In this document: piece by piece, positions 55,394-64,000 of the stretch
Layout: every line of letters begins with the position of its first letter
Position numbering within the stretch: position 1 is the stretch's first letter
Assembly (NCBI RefSeq): GCF_900537995.1
Contig: NZ_LR027880.1
Coordinates: 759,501-823,500 of the forward strand
Source: Roseburia intestinalis L1-82
GTDB taxonomy: Bacteria; Bacillota; Clostridia; Lachnospirales; Lachnospiraceae
DNA length: 64,000 nt
Direction: 5' to 3'
Translations under genes and position numbers: made by a program
The notes under the pieces: model-generated
Databases searched by the model: none
What the model was told of the DNA's origin: nothing
The model's input: only the letters and a program-made list of their open reading frames with translations

Positions 55394-55427
55394 AAGGTTG
55401 CATTAGTCGTAATGGAGAGTGAATGCA

Positions 55428-56216
55428 ATGGAAAATGGATTAAAAGAATTGCAGCAACGTTTAGTTGAAATGCTGTCGTCTTTTCAGAAATTTACACAAC
55501 AGAATGGAATGATTTTTTTTCTGGTAGGCGGAAGTGCGTTAGGTGCAGTCAGACATCAGGGATTTATACCATGGGACGACGACGTGGATATTGCAATGAT
55601 GCGGGAAGATTTCGAAAAAATGGAATACCTGATGAGTCTGCAGCATGACCGGCTGGGTGAATTTATATATTCACCGGTCGAGAAGCATATGATACCGGAT
55701 GCGCCAATTGGTTATTTATATGATACCTTGCATGCAGATGCCGGATATGAAAATACGGCAAAAATAGACATACATCCGATTGATGGTGTTCCAAAATCGG
55801 GAGTATTAAAGAAGGTTCAGAAGTGGACATCACTTATTTATTATTTGTCAGAATATCGTCTTCCAGTTAAAAATAAAGGAAAAGCAATCCGGAATATTTC
55901 AAAGGTAATTCTTAAAATAACCCCCGGTTTTATATTCCGGTTTTATATGAGAGTGTGTAAAAAGATCATGACATCATGGAGAACTTCGGATAGTGAGTAT
56001 ATCTGTAGCTTATTTGGGGTTGCCGGGTATGAGAGGGAAGTGATGCCGAAAAGTTATCTGCTTCCATTAAAAGAGGCTGATTTTGAGAATAAAGTTTTTA
56101 TGATACCGGGAAATTATGATCCGTATTTGAAAAGGCTGTATGGAGATTATAAGAAAATGCCTCCTGAGATGGAGCAGCATCCCAGACATAAGATACATGA
56201 GCTATATAAAAAATAA
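55428..56216 (+). CDS. LicD-family phosphotransferase
   Basis: The ATG at 55428 is 10 bases after GGAG; a GTG at 55419 is also in frame. It gives 262 residues. The pattern GGSALGAVRHQGFIPWDDDVD near residues 35-57 is the LicD signature, with the metal-binding DDD. LicD proteins move phosphocholine or other phosphodiester groups onto teichoic acids and other glycans. Here the substituent is not identifiable, but the location among TagF- and TagGH-like genes supports decoration of a teichoic-acid-type polymer. Confidence 0.9.
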   Translation: MENGLKELQQRLVEMLSSFQKFTQQNGMIFFLVGGSALGAVRHQGFIPWDDDVDIAMMREDFEKMEYLMSLQHDRLGEFIYSPVEKHMIPDAPIGYLYDTLHADAGYENTAKIDIHPIDGVPKSGVLKKVQKWTSLIYYLSEYRLPVKNKGKAIRNISKVILKITPGFIFRFYMRVCKKIMTSWRTSDSEYICSLFGVAGYEREVMPKSYLLPLKEADFENKVFMIPGNYDPYLKRLYGDYKKMPPEMEQHPRHKIHELYKK

Positions 56217-56237
56217 CCGGGTGGTGTAAAGAAAATC

Positions 56238-57515
56238 GTGCAGGCAATCAAAAAAAAGTTAAAACGAATAATAAAGTTATTTATAACATATAAAATCGAA
56301 AATGATACCAGAGTATATCAGTTAAAGTACACACCGTTTACTGTTAAAAAATCATTAATAAAAAAAACATTTCAACAATATGGTAATACTTCCATAAACA
56401 CAAAAAAGATTATATTTGATAATTATATGGGACATGGATACGGATGCAATTGTAAGTATGTGACGGAAGAATTAATACGTCGCGGAACGGATTTTGATTT
56501 AGTTTGGATTGTGAAAGATGCAAATGCACATAAAGGGGAATTTCCCCCCAAGGTGAGGCTGGTTGAATATGGATCTAAAGAAGCTATGTTTGAATATTAT
56601 ACAGCGGCTGTATGGGTATGTAATTATCATTTGATTCATTATTGGAATCAGGGACTGGTAAAAAGATTTGGACAGTATTATATTCAGATGTGGCATGGAT
56701 CATTTGGAATAAAAAAGATCGAAAAAAACTGTGATTGTTTAACCAATAGTCAAAGTTGGACATATCTTGCCAAAAAAAATTCGCAGAATACCGATTTTTG
56801 GATTTCGAATAGTTTTTTCGAAGATGAAGTATATCAGAATGCTTTTTGGTCGGTAAAAAATATTTTGAAATTAGGTCATCCCAGAAATGATATCTTTTTT
56901 AAGGATGGACAGGATCTTGTGGAGAAAAAAGTGCGCAAGAGTTTATCAATTGATGGAAAAGATAAAATTTTGCTATATGTGCCGACTTTCCGAGAAAAGC
57001 TTGATTTTCCTAATTATAAACTGGATATTGAAAAATTAAAAAAAGCTTTGGAAAAGAAAACAGACCAATCCTGGAAAATTGTTGTAAGACTGCATCCAAG
57101 GATGCAGAATTCGTTGGAAAAGGTTTGTATAGATGAAAAAAAACAGATTGTGAAAGCAGATGCTTATCCTGATATTCAGGAGTTATTAGCAGCAGCACAA
57201 GTGGTGATCACAGATTACTCCAGTTGTATTTTTGATTTTTTATTAACAGTAAGACCTGGCTTTTTATTTGTGCCTGATTTAGAACATTATGATCAGGAAC
57301 GAGGGTTTTATTATAAATTGGAAGAAACTCCTTTTCCAATCGCACATACAAATGAAGAACTTATTCATAATATAGAAAATTTTAATCAGGAAAAATATAG
57401 CATGCAGGTGGAAGATTTCTTAAAGAAAAAAGGATCGGTGGAAGATGGAGAAGCATCTGTACGTGTATGCAACTTAATAGAAAGTATAGTGTCAGAAAAG
57501 GAAATTAGAGGATGA
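56238..57515 (+). CDS. CDP-glycerol glycerophosphotransferase family protein (TagF-like)
   Basis: A 425-residue protein starting at a GTG with only a weak binding site. Basic, amphipathic N-terminal residues may bind the membrane. The domain holds YIQMWHGSFGIKKI (the WHG motif), LGHPRNDIFF, YVPTFREKLDFPNY, VVRLHPRMQNS and VVITDYSSCIFDFLL, all features of PF04464. It overlaps the next gene as ATGA. It is the second such enzyme in this block, so one may prime and the other extend the polymer, as TagB and TagF do. That division is inference. Confidence 0.87.
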   Translation: MQAIKKKLKRIIKLFITYKIENDTRVYQLKYTPFTVKKSLIKKTFQQYGNTSINTKKIIFDNYMGHGYGCNCKYVTEELIRRGTDFDLVWIVKDANAHKGEFPPKVRLVEYGSKEAMFEYYTAAVWVCNYHLIHYWNQGLVKRFGQYYIQMWHGSFGIKKIEKNCDCLTNSQSWTYLAKKNSQNTDFWISNSFFEDEVYQNAFWSVKNILKLGHPRNDIFFKDGQDLVEKKVRKSLSIDGKDKILLYVPTFREKLDFPNYKLDIEKLKKALEKKTDQSWKIVVRLHPRMQNSLEKVCIDEKKQIVKADAYPDIQELLAAAQVVITDYSSCIFDFLLTVRPGFLFVPDLEHYDQERGFYYKLEETPFPIAHTNEELIHNIENFNQEKYSMQVEDFLKKKGSVEDGEASVRVCNLIESIVSEKEIRG

Positions 57516-58297
57516 GTATTAATAAGAAACATGTGAAGACATTTTGGAATCGTCGATTTCTGTTATATGAGCTGGTAAAAAAGGGAATTAAATTAAAATA
57601 TCGTCGTTCGTATCTTGGTATTTTATGGTCTATGTTAGAACCGATATTAACCACAATTGTATTAACAATTGTATTTGGAACGTTGTTTGGAAATAATGAT
57701 AAGGAATTTCCATTATATATCTTATGTGGAAGGCTGGTATATTCTTTTTTTGCAACGGGAACTAAAACAGCATCCAAATCTATCAGGTTAAATGCAGCGA
57801 TGATAAAAAAGGTATACATTCCGAAATATTTATATCCGCTATCCTGTGTATTATATAATTATGTGATTTTTGCTATTTCGTTAATTGTAATGGTTCCGTT
57901 GGCGGTATATTGTAATGTAACTGTGACATGGCATATCATTGAGGCAATTATCCCACTGTTACTTCTTTTTATTTTAACATTTGGAGTTGGAATGATATTG
58001 ACAACGATCAATGTATTCTTTCGGGATATGGAATATATATGGGAAGTGCTTTTAATGCTTATTATGTATTCAAGTGCAATTTTTTATTATCCGGAACGTT
58101 TAATGAACAGCGGGTATGCGTGGATTTTAAAATGGAATCCGTTGTATTGTATGATCCAGAGTTTTCGTAATGCAATGTTTGGGGAAGCTATGGACATGGG
58201 GTTGACGGCATATGCAGCAGTATGTTCTATTGTAGTGTTGATTTTAGGCGTGATTTGTTTTTATAAAAAACAGGATGATTTTATTTTGCAGATATAG
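57512..58297 (+). CDS. tagG: teichoic acid ABC exporter permease (TagG-like)
   Basis: A 261-residue ABC-2-type permease with six membrane segments. The N-terminal LKYRRSYLGILWSMLEPILT is the conserved start of TagG/Wzm permeases. Translation is coupled to the previous gene by a 4-base overlap, and the ATPase follows after eight bases. It moves a polymer linked to undecaprenyl phosphate to the outside. Confidence 0.9.
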   Translation: MSINKKHVKTFWNRRFLLYELVKKGIKLKYRRSYLGILWSMLEPILTTIVLTIVFGTLFGNNDKEFPLYILCGRLVYSFFATGTKTASKSIRLNAAMIKKVYIPKYLYPLSCVLYNYVIFAISLIVMVPLAVYCNVTVTWHIIEAIIPLLLLFILTFGVGMILTTINVFFRDMEYIWEVLLMLIMYSSAIFYYPERLMNSGYAWILKWNPLYCMIQSFRNAMFGEAMDMGLTAYAAVCSIVVLILGVICFYKKQDDFILQI

Positions 58298-58305
58298 AGG
58301 TTAAG

Positions 58306-59157
58306 ATGGCAAAGGAATTATTACGTGTAGAACACATAGGAATGAAATTTAATCTAAGTAAAGAACGAGTGAATGATTTTCGTGAATATGTAATAAGAAT
58401 GCTCAAAGGTAAAAAGTTAGAGAAGGATGAGTTTTGGGCACTTAAAGATATTAATTTTAGTATTCATGAAGGAGAACGAATAGGAATTCTTGGACTAAAT
58501 GGAGCAGGAAAAAGTACGTTACTCAAAGTGGTTGCAGGAGTATTTAAACCCACAGAGGGCAGAGTAATAAGAAATGGAAAAATAGTACCATTATTAGAGC
58601 TTGGAGCAGGATTTGATAAGAACTATACAGGCCGGGAAAATATATTTTTATATGGAGCAGTGCTTGGATATGGTCGTCAATACATGGAAGAAAAATATGA
58701 TCAGATTGTAGAGTTTTCCGGATTAGAGGATTTTATGGATGTACCTATTAAAAACTATTCATCAGGTATGAAATCAAAGTTGGGATTTGCAATCGCAACG
58801 ATAGCTGAACCGGAAATTTTAATTTTAGATGAAGTACTTTCTGTAGGAGATGGTAAGTTCAGAAAGAAGAGTGAAAAGAAAATCCTTGATATGATGCAGG
58901 ATGGTACGGCGGTTTTATTTGTGTCACATTCACTTGCACAGGTAAAACGTATCTGCAATAAAGCTATGATCCTTGAAGGGGGAAAAATGATTGCTTTTGG
59001 GGATGTAGATGAAGTGGCACAGGTTTATGCAGAAATGACGGGTGAACTGGATGAGTTAACAGTGGGTCAGAAAAATCTTGTGAAAAAAAAGAATAAAAAA
59101 AAGAAAACAGAAAAAATCAAACAGGAAGATAAAAGGGAGGTTATGGAAGAATCATGA
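58306..59157 (+). CDS. tagH: teichoic acid ABC exporter ATPase (TagH-like)
   Basis: A 283-residue ATPase. Walker A (LGLNGAGKST) is near residue 64, the signature YSSGM near 151 and Walker B (LILDEVLSVGD) near 170. It lacks the extra beta-rich tail of the Wzt at 19264 and instead ends in a short, very lysine-rich tail. That tail fits export of a polymer without a recognised terminal cap, as in wall teichoic acid. It overlaps the next gene by four bases. Confidence 0.9.
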   Translation: MAKELLRVEHIGMKFNLSKERVNDFREYVIRMLKGKKLEKDEFWALKDINFSIHEGERIGILGLNGAGKSTLLKVVAGVFKPTEGRVIRNGKIVPLLELGAGFDKNYTGRENIFLYGAVLGYGRQYMEEKYDQIVEFSGLEDFMDVPIKNYSSGMKSKLGFAIATIAEPEILILDEVLSVGDGKFRKKSEKKILDMMQDGTAVLFVSHSLAQVKRICNKAMILEGGKMIAFGDVDEVAQVYAEMTGELDELTVGQKNLVKKKNKKKKTEKIKQEDKREVMEES

Positions 59158-59915
59158 ATATAGCGATTGTTTTTGCTGGTGGAAGCGGAGTCAGAATGGG
59201 AGCCGGTGTCCCGAAACAGTTTTTGGAAATAAATGGGAAACCGATTATTGTTCATACACTTCAACTTTTTCAGTGCCATGATATGATTGATAAAATATAT
59301 ATTTCAGTACTTGCTGATTATATCCCTTATATGAAAGAATTGGTAGATGAATACCGTTTGAATAAGGTGGCAGATGTTATTCCAGGTGGAGAGACTGCAC
59401 AGGATTCGATTTATAATGCGTTAAAAAAAGCAGAAAGTGAAAATGCAGAGGATTCTATCGTACTATTGCATGATGGTGTACGCCCATTTGTATCTTATGA
59501 AGTGATCAGTAATAATATTCGCTCTGTACAGGAAAAAGGCAATGCAATTACCTGTACTCCTTGTTTTGAAACAATCATGATCAGTAAGGATGGGAGTCAC
59601 GTCGACTCTGTTCCATATCGTAAGGAAACGTTTGCAGCGCAGGCACCACAGAGCTTTTACTTAAAAGATATTATTGCTGCACATGATGCAGTTAGAAGTA
59701 CACCTACAAAATATGAAAATATGGTTGATGCGTGTACGATTATTCGCAGCCAGGGGATTGAAGCACATATGGTGGAAGGAAACAGAGGCAATATTAAAGT
59801 TACGACACCGGAAGATGTGTATACGTTTCGTGCATTGTTACAGTACAAAGAGAATGAACAGGCATTTGGACTGGGTATTACAAATCGTATAGGAAATGGA
59901 AGAAAGCCTTTATAG
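59154..59915 (+). CDS. IspD/TarI-type cytidylyltransferase
   Basis: A 253-residue protein with the N-terminal AGGSGVRMGAGVPKQFLEI, where the Gly-rich loop binds CTP and the Lys of PKQF is catalytic, then LLHDGVRPFVS and GNRGNIKVTTPEDV near the end. These motifs are shared by IspD and the TarI CDP-ribitol synthases. The context of teichoic-acid-like genes favours a CDP-polyol synthase. IspD itself cannot be excluded from motifs alone. No TarJ-like alcohol dehydrogenase is found in this block. The gene is coupled to tagH by a 4-base overlap. Confidence 0.82.
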   Translation: MNIAIVFAGGSGVRMGAGVPKQFLEINGKPIIVHTLQLFQCHDMIDKIYISVLADYIPYMKELVDEYRLNKVADVIPGGETAQDSIYNALKKAESENAEDSIVLLHDGVRPFVSYEVISNNIRSVQEKGNAITCTPCFETIMISKDGSHVDSVPYRKETFAAQAPQSFYLKDIIAAHDAVRSTPTKYENMVDACTIIRSQGIEAHMVEGNRGNIKVTTPEDVYTFRALLQYKENEQAFGLGITNRIGNGRKPL

Positions 59916-59955
59916 AAAAGGTAAGTATAAACATATGGAGAATGGAGAAGTTGAA

Positions 59956-61017
59956 ATGAACGAGTGCATGGAAAATGAAATTATGCAGCAAGATCTGGAG
60001 ATGCTTGTAGATAGTGATCTGCCAATTACAGCATTAGAGGGTAAGTCGGTACTTGTGACAGGTGCGACAGGATTGATTGGTTCGCAGATGGTATATTTGC
60101 TTGCATGTTATAACCGAATGCGTAACCTTCAGATTCATATTATTGCTATGGTGCGTAATGAAGAAAAAGGGAAAAAGATGTTTTCGCATCTGATTGGGCG
60201 TGGGGATGTTGAATTGCTTGTTGGTGATATAAATAGACCAGTGGTATATTCGGATTCTGTAGATTACATTATACACGGAGCCAGTGCAACCAGTTCAAAA
60301 TATTTTGTGTCTAATCCTGTTGAAACAATTTATACGGCATTGGATGGAACGTCAAATATCTTAAAGTTTGCTACAGAAAAAAAGATAAATGGGATGGTGT
60401 ATCTGTCATCTTTGGAGGTATATGGAACACCGGAGAAAGATGCAGATCTGATTACAGAAAATGATTATGGATATATTGAACCGCTCAGTGTAAGAAGCAG
60501 CTATTCCGAAGGAAAACGTATGGTAGAGTGTTTGTGTGCATCTTATGCACACGAATATAGTGTACCGGTTAAGATTGCCAGACTTTCTCAGACCTTTGGA
60601 CCGGGAGTTGCATACGAAGATGGAAGGGTGTTTGCGGAATTTGCACGCTGTGCATTGGAACAGCGGGATATTGTACTGCATACGCAGGGACATACGGTAA
60701 GAAGTTATTGTTACACAAAAGATGCACTTTCTGCATTATTATACATTTTAATTTCCGGTAAAGCAGGGGAAGCATATAATGTTACGAATATGGATACTGC
60801 GGTGTCGATTAAGGAAATGGCAGAATTGGTCTGTGAGACAATTGGAAGTGGAAAAATCAAAACTGTGATCGATATTCCTGAGGATTTAGCCTCTTTCGGA
60901 TATAATCCGGAAATGATAATCCGATTGGATAGTAAAAAATTAATGCAGCTTGGCTGGAAAGCAACAATTGGATTAGAAGAGATGTTTGAGCGTTTGATAA
61001 AGGGAATGAAGAAATAA
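59956..61017 (+). CDS. NAD-dependent epimerase/dehydratase (extended SDR) beside the cytidylyltransferase
   Basis: The ATG at 59956 has GGAG eight bases upstream and gives 353 residues; upstream open starts overlap the previous gene. The protein has a TGATGLIGSQMV cofactor loop (G-x-x-G-x-x-G), VYLSSLEVYG, and the catalytic YSEGK. It is an extended SDR that acts on a nucleotide-linked sugar or similar compound. The classic partner of a TarI-type enzyme is a TarJ reductase or a fused short SDR (Bcs1 of Haemophilus). This one is neither, so the product may be an unusual CDP-linked precursor. Confidence 0.83.
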   Translation: MNECMENEIMQQDLEMLVDSDLPITALEGKSVLVTGATGLIGSQMVYLLACYNRMRNLQIHIIAMVRNEEKGKKMFSHLIGRGDVELLVGDINRPVVYSDSVDYIIHGASATSSKYFVSNPVETIYTALDGTSNILKFATEKKINGMVYLSSLEVYGTPEKDADLITENDYGYIEPLSVRSSYSEGKRMVECLCASYAHEYSVPVKIARLSQTFGPGVAYEDGRVFAEFARCALEQRDIVLHTQGHTVRSYCYTKDALSALLYILISGKAGEAYNVTNMDTAVSIKEMAELVCETIGSGKIKTVIDIPEDLASFGYNPEMIIRLDSKKLMQLGWKATIGLEEMFERLIKGMKK

Positions 61018-61037
61018 TTTGAAAGGAGATCTACAAT

Positions 61038-62267
61038 ATGAAATTTGGTGTAGTGATTCACAAACCGACAATGAATTTGGGGGATGATATTCAGACCTAT
61101 GCAGCAGCTAAATTATTGCCTCATGTTGATTATCAGATAGATAGAGAATATATTAGTGATTTTAAAAGTGAAAATGATGAACCGGTAGCTGTTATCATGA
61201 ATGCATGGTGGATGTGGAAAAAATGGAACTGGCCGCCTGCAGACTGTATTATCCCCAAATTACTGAGCATGCATATTAATAATTATGGGGTTGCAAGAAA
61301 ATCATCTCCAATTTATGCCGAATGGGCGCAGGGATGTGGAGGAGAGTTTTTTAAGAAGTATGGTCCGGTGGGATGCAGAGATATGGCATCGCTTGATTTT
61401 TTTAAAGAACAGGGTATAGATTGCTATTTTAGCGGGTGTCTTACATTAACAATTCCGAAACAGGAGAAAACGGAAGATGCGGGAACATATGTCTGTTTGG
61501 TTGATTTAAACGATAAGATCAGAGCGAAAGCAATGGAATATCTGAAAGATACAGGACTAGAAATTCGGGTTATAAGTCATAATTGTGATTATAGAAAATC
61601 GAACGCAACATTTGAAGAGAGAATGGCAAAAGCAGAGGAGATACTTACTTTATATCAAAATGCTAAATTTGTTATTACGCGAAGGCTGCATGTAACATTG
61701 CCTTGTCTTGCACTAGAGACCCCCGTTTTGTCAATCGTTGATCTCAAGGATGCGGAAGGAAATGGGACACGCTGGGGATGTTATATGGATACGGTTCGTT
61801 GTATTGATAATGAAGATTTCTTATCTGGTAATTTTGAGTATGATTTCAATAATCCGCCAGAAAATAAAAAAGGATATCTTGCTTTACGCGAAAAGCTGAT
61901 TCAGGATGTACAGGATTTTGTTGCCGAGTATGAGAATTGTGATCTGCCATTAGAACAGGTGCGGAAGACTACCTATACACCGTTGGAGCGTTTAGAGTGG
62001 CAGAATAACATGAAAACAGAAGTGTTAGAGAAGTGGTTAAAGAAAAGCAGAAAACTTCTGGATGATAAAAAATTATTTGAAAAAAAATATAAGGATACAT
62101 TAAAAAACCTGAGAAAGTACAAAAAATATGTAGATGAATTACAAAGTCAGGGAATTATTAGTGAAATTAAGCTTCCTGATGTGGAGGATACACCGAAATC
62201 AGAGCAGCAATTGCAGCGAGATGCTTTCAAAAATAAAATTTGGAAGAAAATTAAAAAAATGTTTTGA
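61038..62267 (+). CDS. polysaccharide pyruvyl transferase family protein
   Basis: A 409-residue protein with AAAGGAG before the ATG. It starts KFGVVIHKPTMNLGDDIQTY, where NLGDDIQ is the usual opening of this family, and FVITRRLHVTLPCLALETPV carries the RRLH motif. The family adds pyruvate ketals from phosphoenolpyruvate to sugars, though some members act differently. The last 70 residues are a lysine-rich helix likely to form a coiled coil. It is the last gene of the block and is followed by a strong hairpin terminator. Confidence 0.86.
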   Translation: MKFGVVIHKPTMNLGDDIQTYAAAKLLPHVDYQIDREYISDFKSENDEPVAVIMNAWWMWKKWNWPPADCIIPKLLSMHINNYGVARKSSPIYAEWAQGCGGEFFKKYGPVGCRDMASLDFFKEQGIDCYFSGCLTLTIPKQEKTEDAGTYVCLVDLNDKIRAKAMEYLKDTGLEIRVISHNCDYRKSNATFEERMAKAEEILTLYQNAKFVITRRLHVTLPCLALETPVLSIVDLKDAEGNGTRWGCYMDTVRCIDNEDFLSGNFEYDFNNPPENKKGYLALREKLIQDVQDFVAEYENCDLPLEQVRKTTYTPLERLEWQNNMKTEVLEKWLKKSRKLLDDKKLFEKKYKDTLKNLRKYKKYVDELQSQGIISEIKLPDVEDTPKSEQQLQRDAFKNKIWKKIKKMF

Positions 62268-62273
62268 TTATAA

Positions 62274-62320
62274 AAAGCAGATGGTTTATTTGAAAGATTC
62301 AAATGCCATCTGCTTTTGTT
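62274..62320. terminator. bidirectional intrinsic terminator
   Basis: AAAGCAGATGG pairs with CCATCTGCTTT, with an inner TTTGAA/TTCAAA stem. T residues follow on the plus strand, and TTTTTATAATC on the minus strand. It sits between converging genes. Confidence 0.85.
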
Positions 62321-62350
62321 ATGATAGTGTAGTTGTATTATAAAAATTGG

Positions 62351-64000
62351 TTATTTGATCTTGATGGATACAATCTTACTATCTAGTCCATAAACTGTAG
62401 TTTTTCCTATTGTAGTGTATGGAACAATTTTATAGTAATAAGTAGACTTCCTCTTTAATTTAGAATCTTTATAGGTAATGGTTTTATTCTTTTTTATCGT
62501 AGAAATTTTTGTATAGCTGCCATTTTTGGAGGCTGAACGATAAACAACATAGCCGGAAGCTGATGAAAGTTTTTTCCAATTTAATGTAGCTGTTTTTGCT
62601 GACTTTGATTTTCCGGAAAGTGATTTTACAGTTAATGTATTAACATAACTGGAATTAACTTTTACATTATTATAAGTATTCTTTTTGAAAGTATTCGGAT
62701 AAACAGTCCCCTTTACTTTGGAAGAAAGAATAATCGCCCTACTACAGGAAGAGATTGTATTGCTGCTAAGAATAAGTTTACCTGAGTCAGCACGGATACC
62801 ATCAATTTTTTTTGAATTGCCTGTTATGATATTTTTCTTCAACGTAATTGCGTAGGAGGTAGAGGCAGGGTTGCAATAAATAGGGTAAGCCTTGCATTTT
62901 TTTATTGTATTTCCACTGATCGTCATTTTGCACTTTACAGAGTTGATCGCAATTCCTTTATCTTTTCCAGAGGTAATGGTATTGTCGGATATTGTACCTG
63001 TTTTGCTTTTGGTAAAGATAAAAATACCTGTATTGGCAGGTTTGCTGATTGAGTTGCCAGAGATAGTTCTTGCAGTACTCTTTTCGGCACAGATGCCATA
63101 CTTACCAGGTGAGGTAATTTGATTATTCGCAATGGTAGAAACTTTGCTGTTGTTATATACATGTACACCAGTAATAGCAGGTGATTGTATCGTATTGGCT
63201 TTTATGGTTTTGGCAGTAGCACAATCGATAAATACACCATGTTTTCCAGAAGCATTAATGGTATTACTGGAAAGTTTATTTACTGTACATTTGTTATGCA
63301 AAAATACACTGTTTGTTTTTGCAGAAGAAAGCGTATTTTTACTTATTTCAGTGACTGTGCTTCCGTCAATGTTAATGTTGACATTTCCGGCAGAAATATT
63401 GTTGTCTGTGATTAAGTCAACATTAGAATTATTATAAATAAATATTCCGTTGATACCAGGCTTGTTAACCGTATTTGAAGAAATATTCGTAGCACTGGCA
63501 TTTTCTATCATAATAGCATTGTTAGTTGGTGTAGTTACTGTATTCCCTGAAATGGATTTTGCAGAGGATTTTTCAAATATATGTATGCCGGAAAGGGGCT
63601 TATTGATTGTATTATTGTCAATGATTCCATTGGTAGAGGATTCGCGTAACTGTATGCCATAGAAGGTATTTTTAGGCTTTGAAACCTGAGAATAAGTTAT
63701 TGTATTTCCAGTTATTGTTGAGTTCCTGGCGTCTTGCAGACGGATTCCATGTCCATCCGTATTGATCGTATTATCGGAGATGGTTATGCCGCTGATAAAA
63801 TAATTACCTGCAGGAATTGTATCTCCAGAGCCGGTAGTGGCAGAACCTAGATTTAAACCACTGACAAAAATAGCGGCATTTTCGTAATCTTCATAAGGGT
63901 CATTACCTGAAGCTGCAATTGTATTATTGCTGATAACCATTTTTTGATTGTTCACAGGAGTTTGATATGTAACCGGGGTTGATGATGGAATATGTCCTTC
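62351..64000 (-). CDS. right-handed beta-helix repeat protein with fibronectin-like tail, partial
   Basis: On the minus strand the frame is open from the window edge to the TAA at 62351, giving at least 549 residues; the N-terminus lies outside the window. An in-frame GTG at 63955 is internal. The body is made of many short repeats of the form ISGNTI or ITSNTV, which build a parallel beta-helix as in pectate-lyase-like and polysaccharide-binding proteins. The last 90 residues are a fibronectin type III-like module with YVVYRSASKNGSYTKI and KSTYYYKIVPY, very close to the modules at 43320-43890 and 47270-49500. No catalytic residues could be assigned. Confidence 0.8.
   Translation of the reverse strand, partial: EGHIPSSTPVTYQTPVNNQKMVISNNTIAASGNDPYEDYENAAIFVSGLNLGSATTGSGDTIPAGNYFISGITISDNTINTDGHGIRLQDARNSTITGNTITYSQVSKPKNTFYGIQLRESSTNGIIDNNTINKPLSGIHIFEKSSAKSISGNTVTTPTNNAIMIENASATNISSNTVNKPGINGIFIYNNSNVDLITDNNISAGNVNINIDGSTVTEISKNTLSSAKTNSVFLHNKCTVNKLSSNTINASGKHGVFIDCATAKTIKANTIQSPAITGVHVYNNSKVSTIANNQITSPGKYGICAEKSTARTISGNSISKPANTGIFIFTKSKTGTISDNTITSGKDKGIAINSVKCKMTISGNTIKKCKAYPIYCNPASTSYAITLKKNIITGNSKKIDGIRADSGKLILSSNTISSCSRAIILSSKVKGTVYPNTFKKNTYNNVKVNSSYVNTLTVKSLSGKSKSAKTATLNWKKLSSASGYVVYRSASKNGSYTKISTIKKNKTITYKDSKLKRKSTYYYKIVPYTTIGKTTVYGLDSKIVSIKIK

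Noticed and set aside
55138..55427. Small gene in the gap before licD
   Set aside because: No open frame with a binding site; the gap is explained by the MITE-like element, a promoter and the hairpin repeat.

Overview
The window looks like a chromosomal segment of a motile, Gram-positive gut anaerobe of the Lachnospiraceae, most like Roseburia or Agathobacter. This rests on gene content: a flagellar rod operon end, comFC next to a yvyF-type flagellar gene, the cdaA-cdaR-glmM module, AGGAGG-type ribosome binding sites and secreted proteins with fibronectin-like tails. The species is an inference. There are no rRNA, tRNA or CRISPR features.

Layout. Positions 1-711 hold the end of a flagellar operon (flgG 3' end, flgJ-type rod protein, terminator). 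Positions 781-2994 encode RecD2. Positions 3162-6160 hold a minus-strand ABC importer (ATPase, permease, lipoprotein) behind a strong sigma-A-type promoter. Positions 6251-7421 hold comFC and yvyF, followed by a structured hairpin array. Positions 7681-13063 hold two membrane proteins of unknown function, then cdaA, cdaR, glmM and an HPr protein, a cyclic-di-AMP and cell wall precursor module.

From 13064 to about 62267 nearly everything is on the plus strand and devoted to surface glycans. The first block (13064-43890) has dTDP-rhamnose synthesis (rfbD, rfbB, rfbA, rfbC), a Wzm/Wzt ABC exporter with a Wzt carbohydrate-binding tail, a methyltransferase plus kinase-like protein that resembles the chain terminator WbdD, a priming phosphoglycosyl transferase, a Wzz-like protein with a degenerate kinase domain, polytopic membrane proteins including a Wzy-like polymerase, at least six glycosyltransferases, an epimerase, a Wzx flippase, and a large secreted PPC/fibronectin-like protein. 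The second block (44025-50861) has another priming transferase, a wrecked glycosyltransferase gene, a 1463-residue amidase/glucosaminidase autolysin and a further glycosyltransferase. Positions 50862-53300 are a graveyard of two decayed insertion sequences. The third block (53383-62267) is more AT-rich and teichoic-acid-like: two TagF-type glycerophosphotransferase proteins, LicD, TagG/TagH, an IspD/TarI-type cytidylyltransferase, an extended SDR and a pyruvyltransferase. It is interrupted by a 137-bp MITE-like element with clean 8-bp target duplications. The window ends inside a minus-strand beta-helix protein whose C-terminal module matches those of the two large secreted proteins.

How the genes could work together: the locus encodes two priming enzymes and three export routes (Wzm/Wzt, Wzx/Wzy, TagGH), so it probably makes more than one polymer. 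The secreted proteins sharing one fibronectin-like module may be displayed on, or may remodel, the resulting envelope. The most distinctive items are the WbdD-like protein beside Wzt, the cytidylyltransferase/SDR pair with no recognisable polyol dehydrogenase, the pseudo-kinase Wzz, the MITE, and several hairpin arrays.
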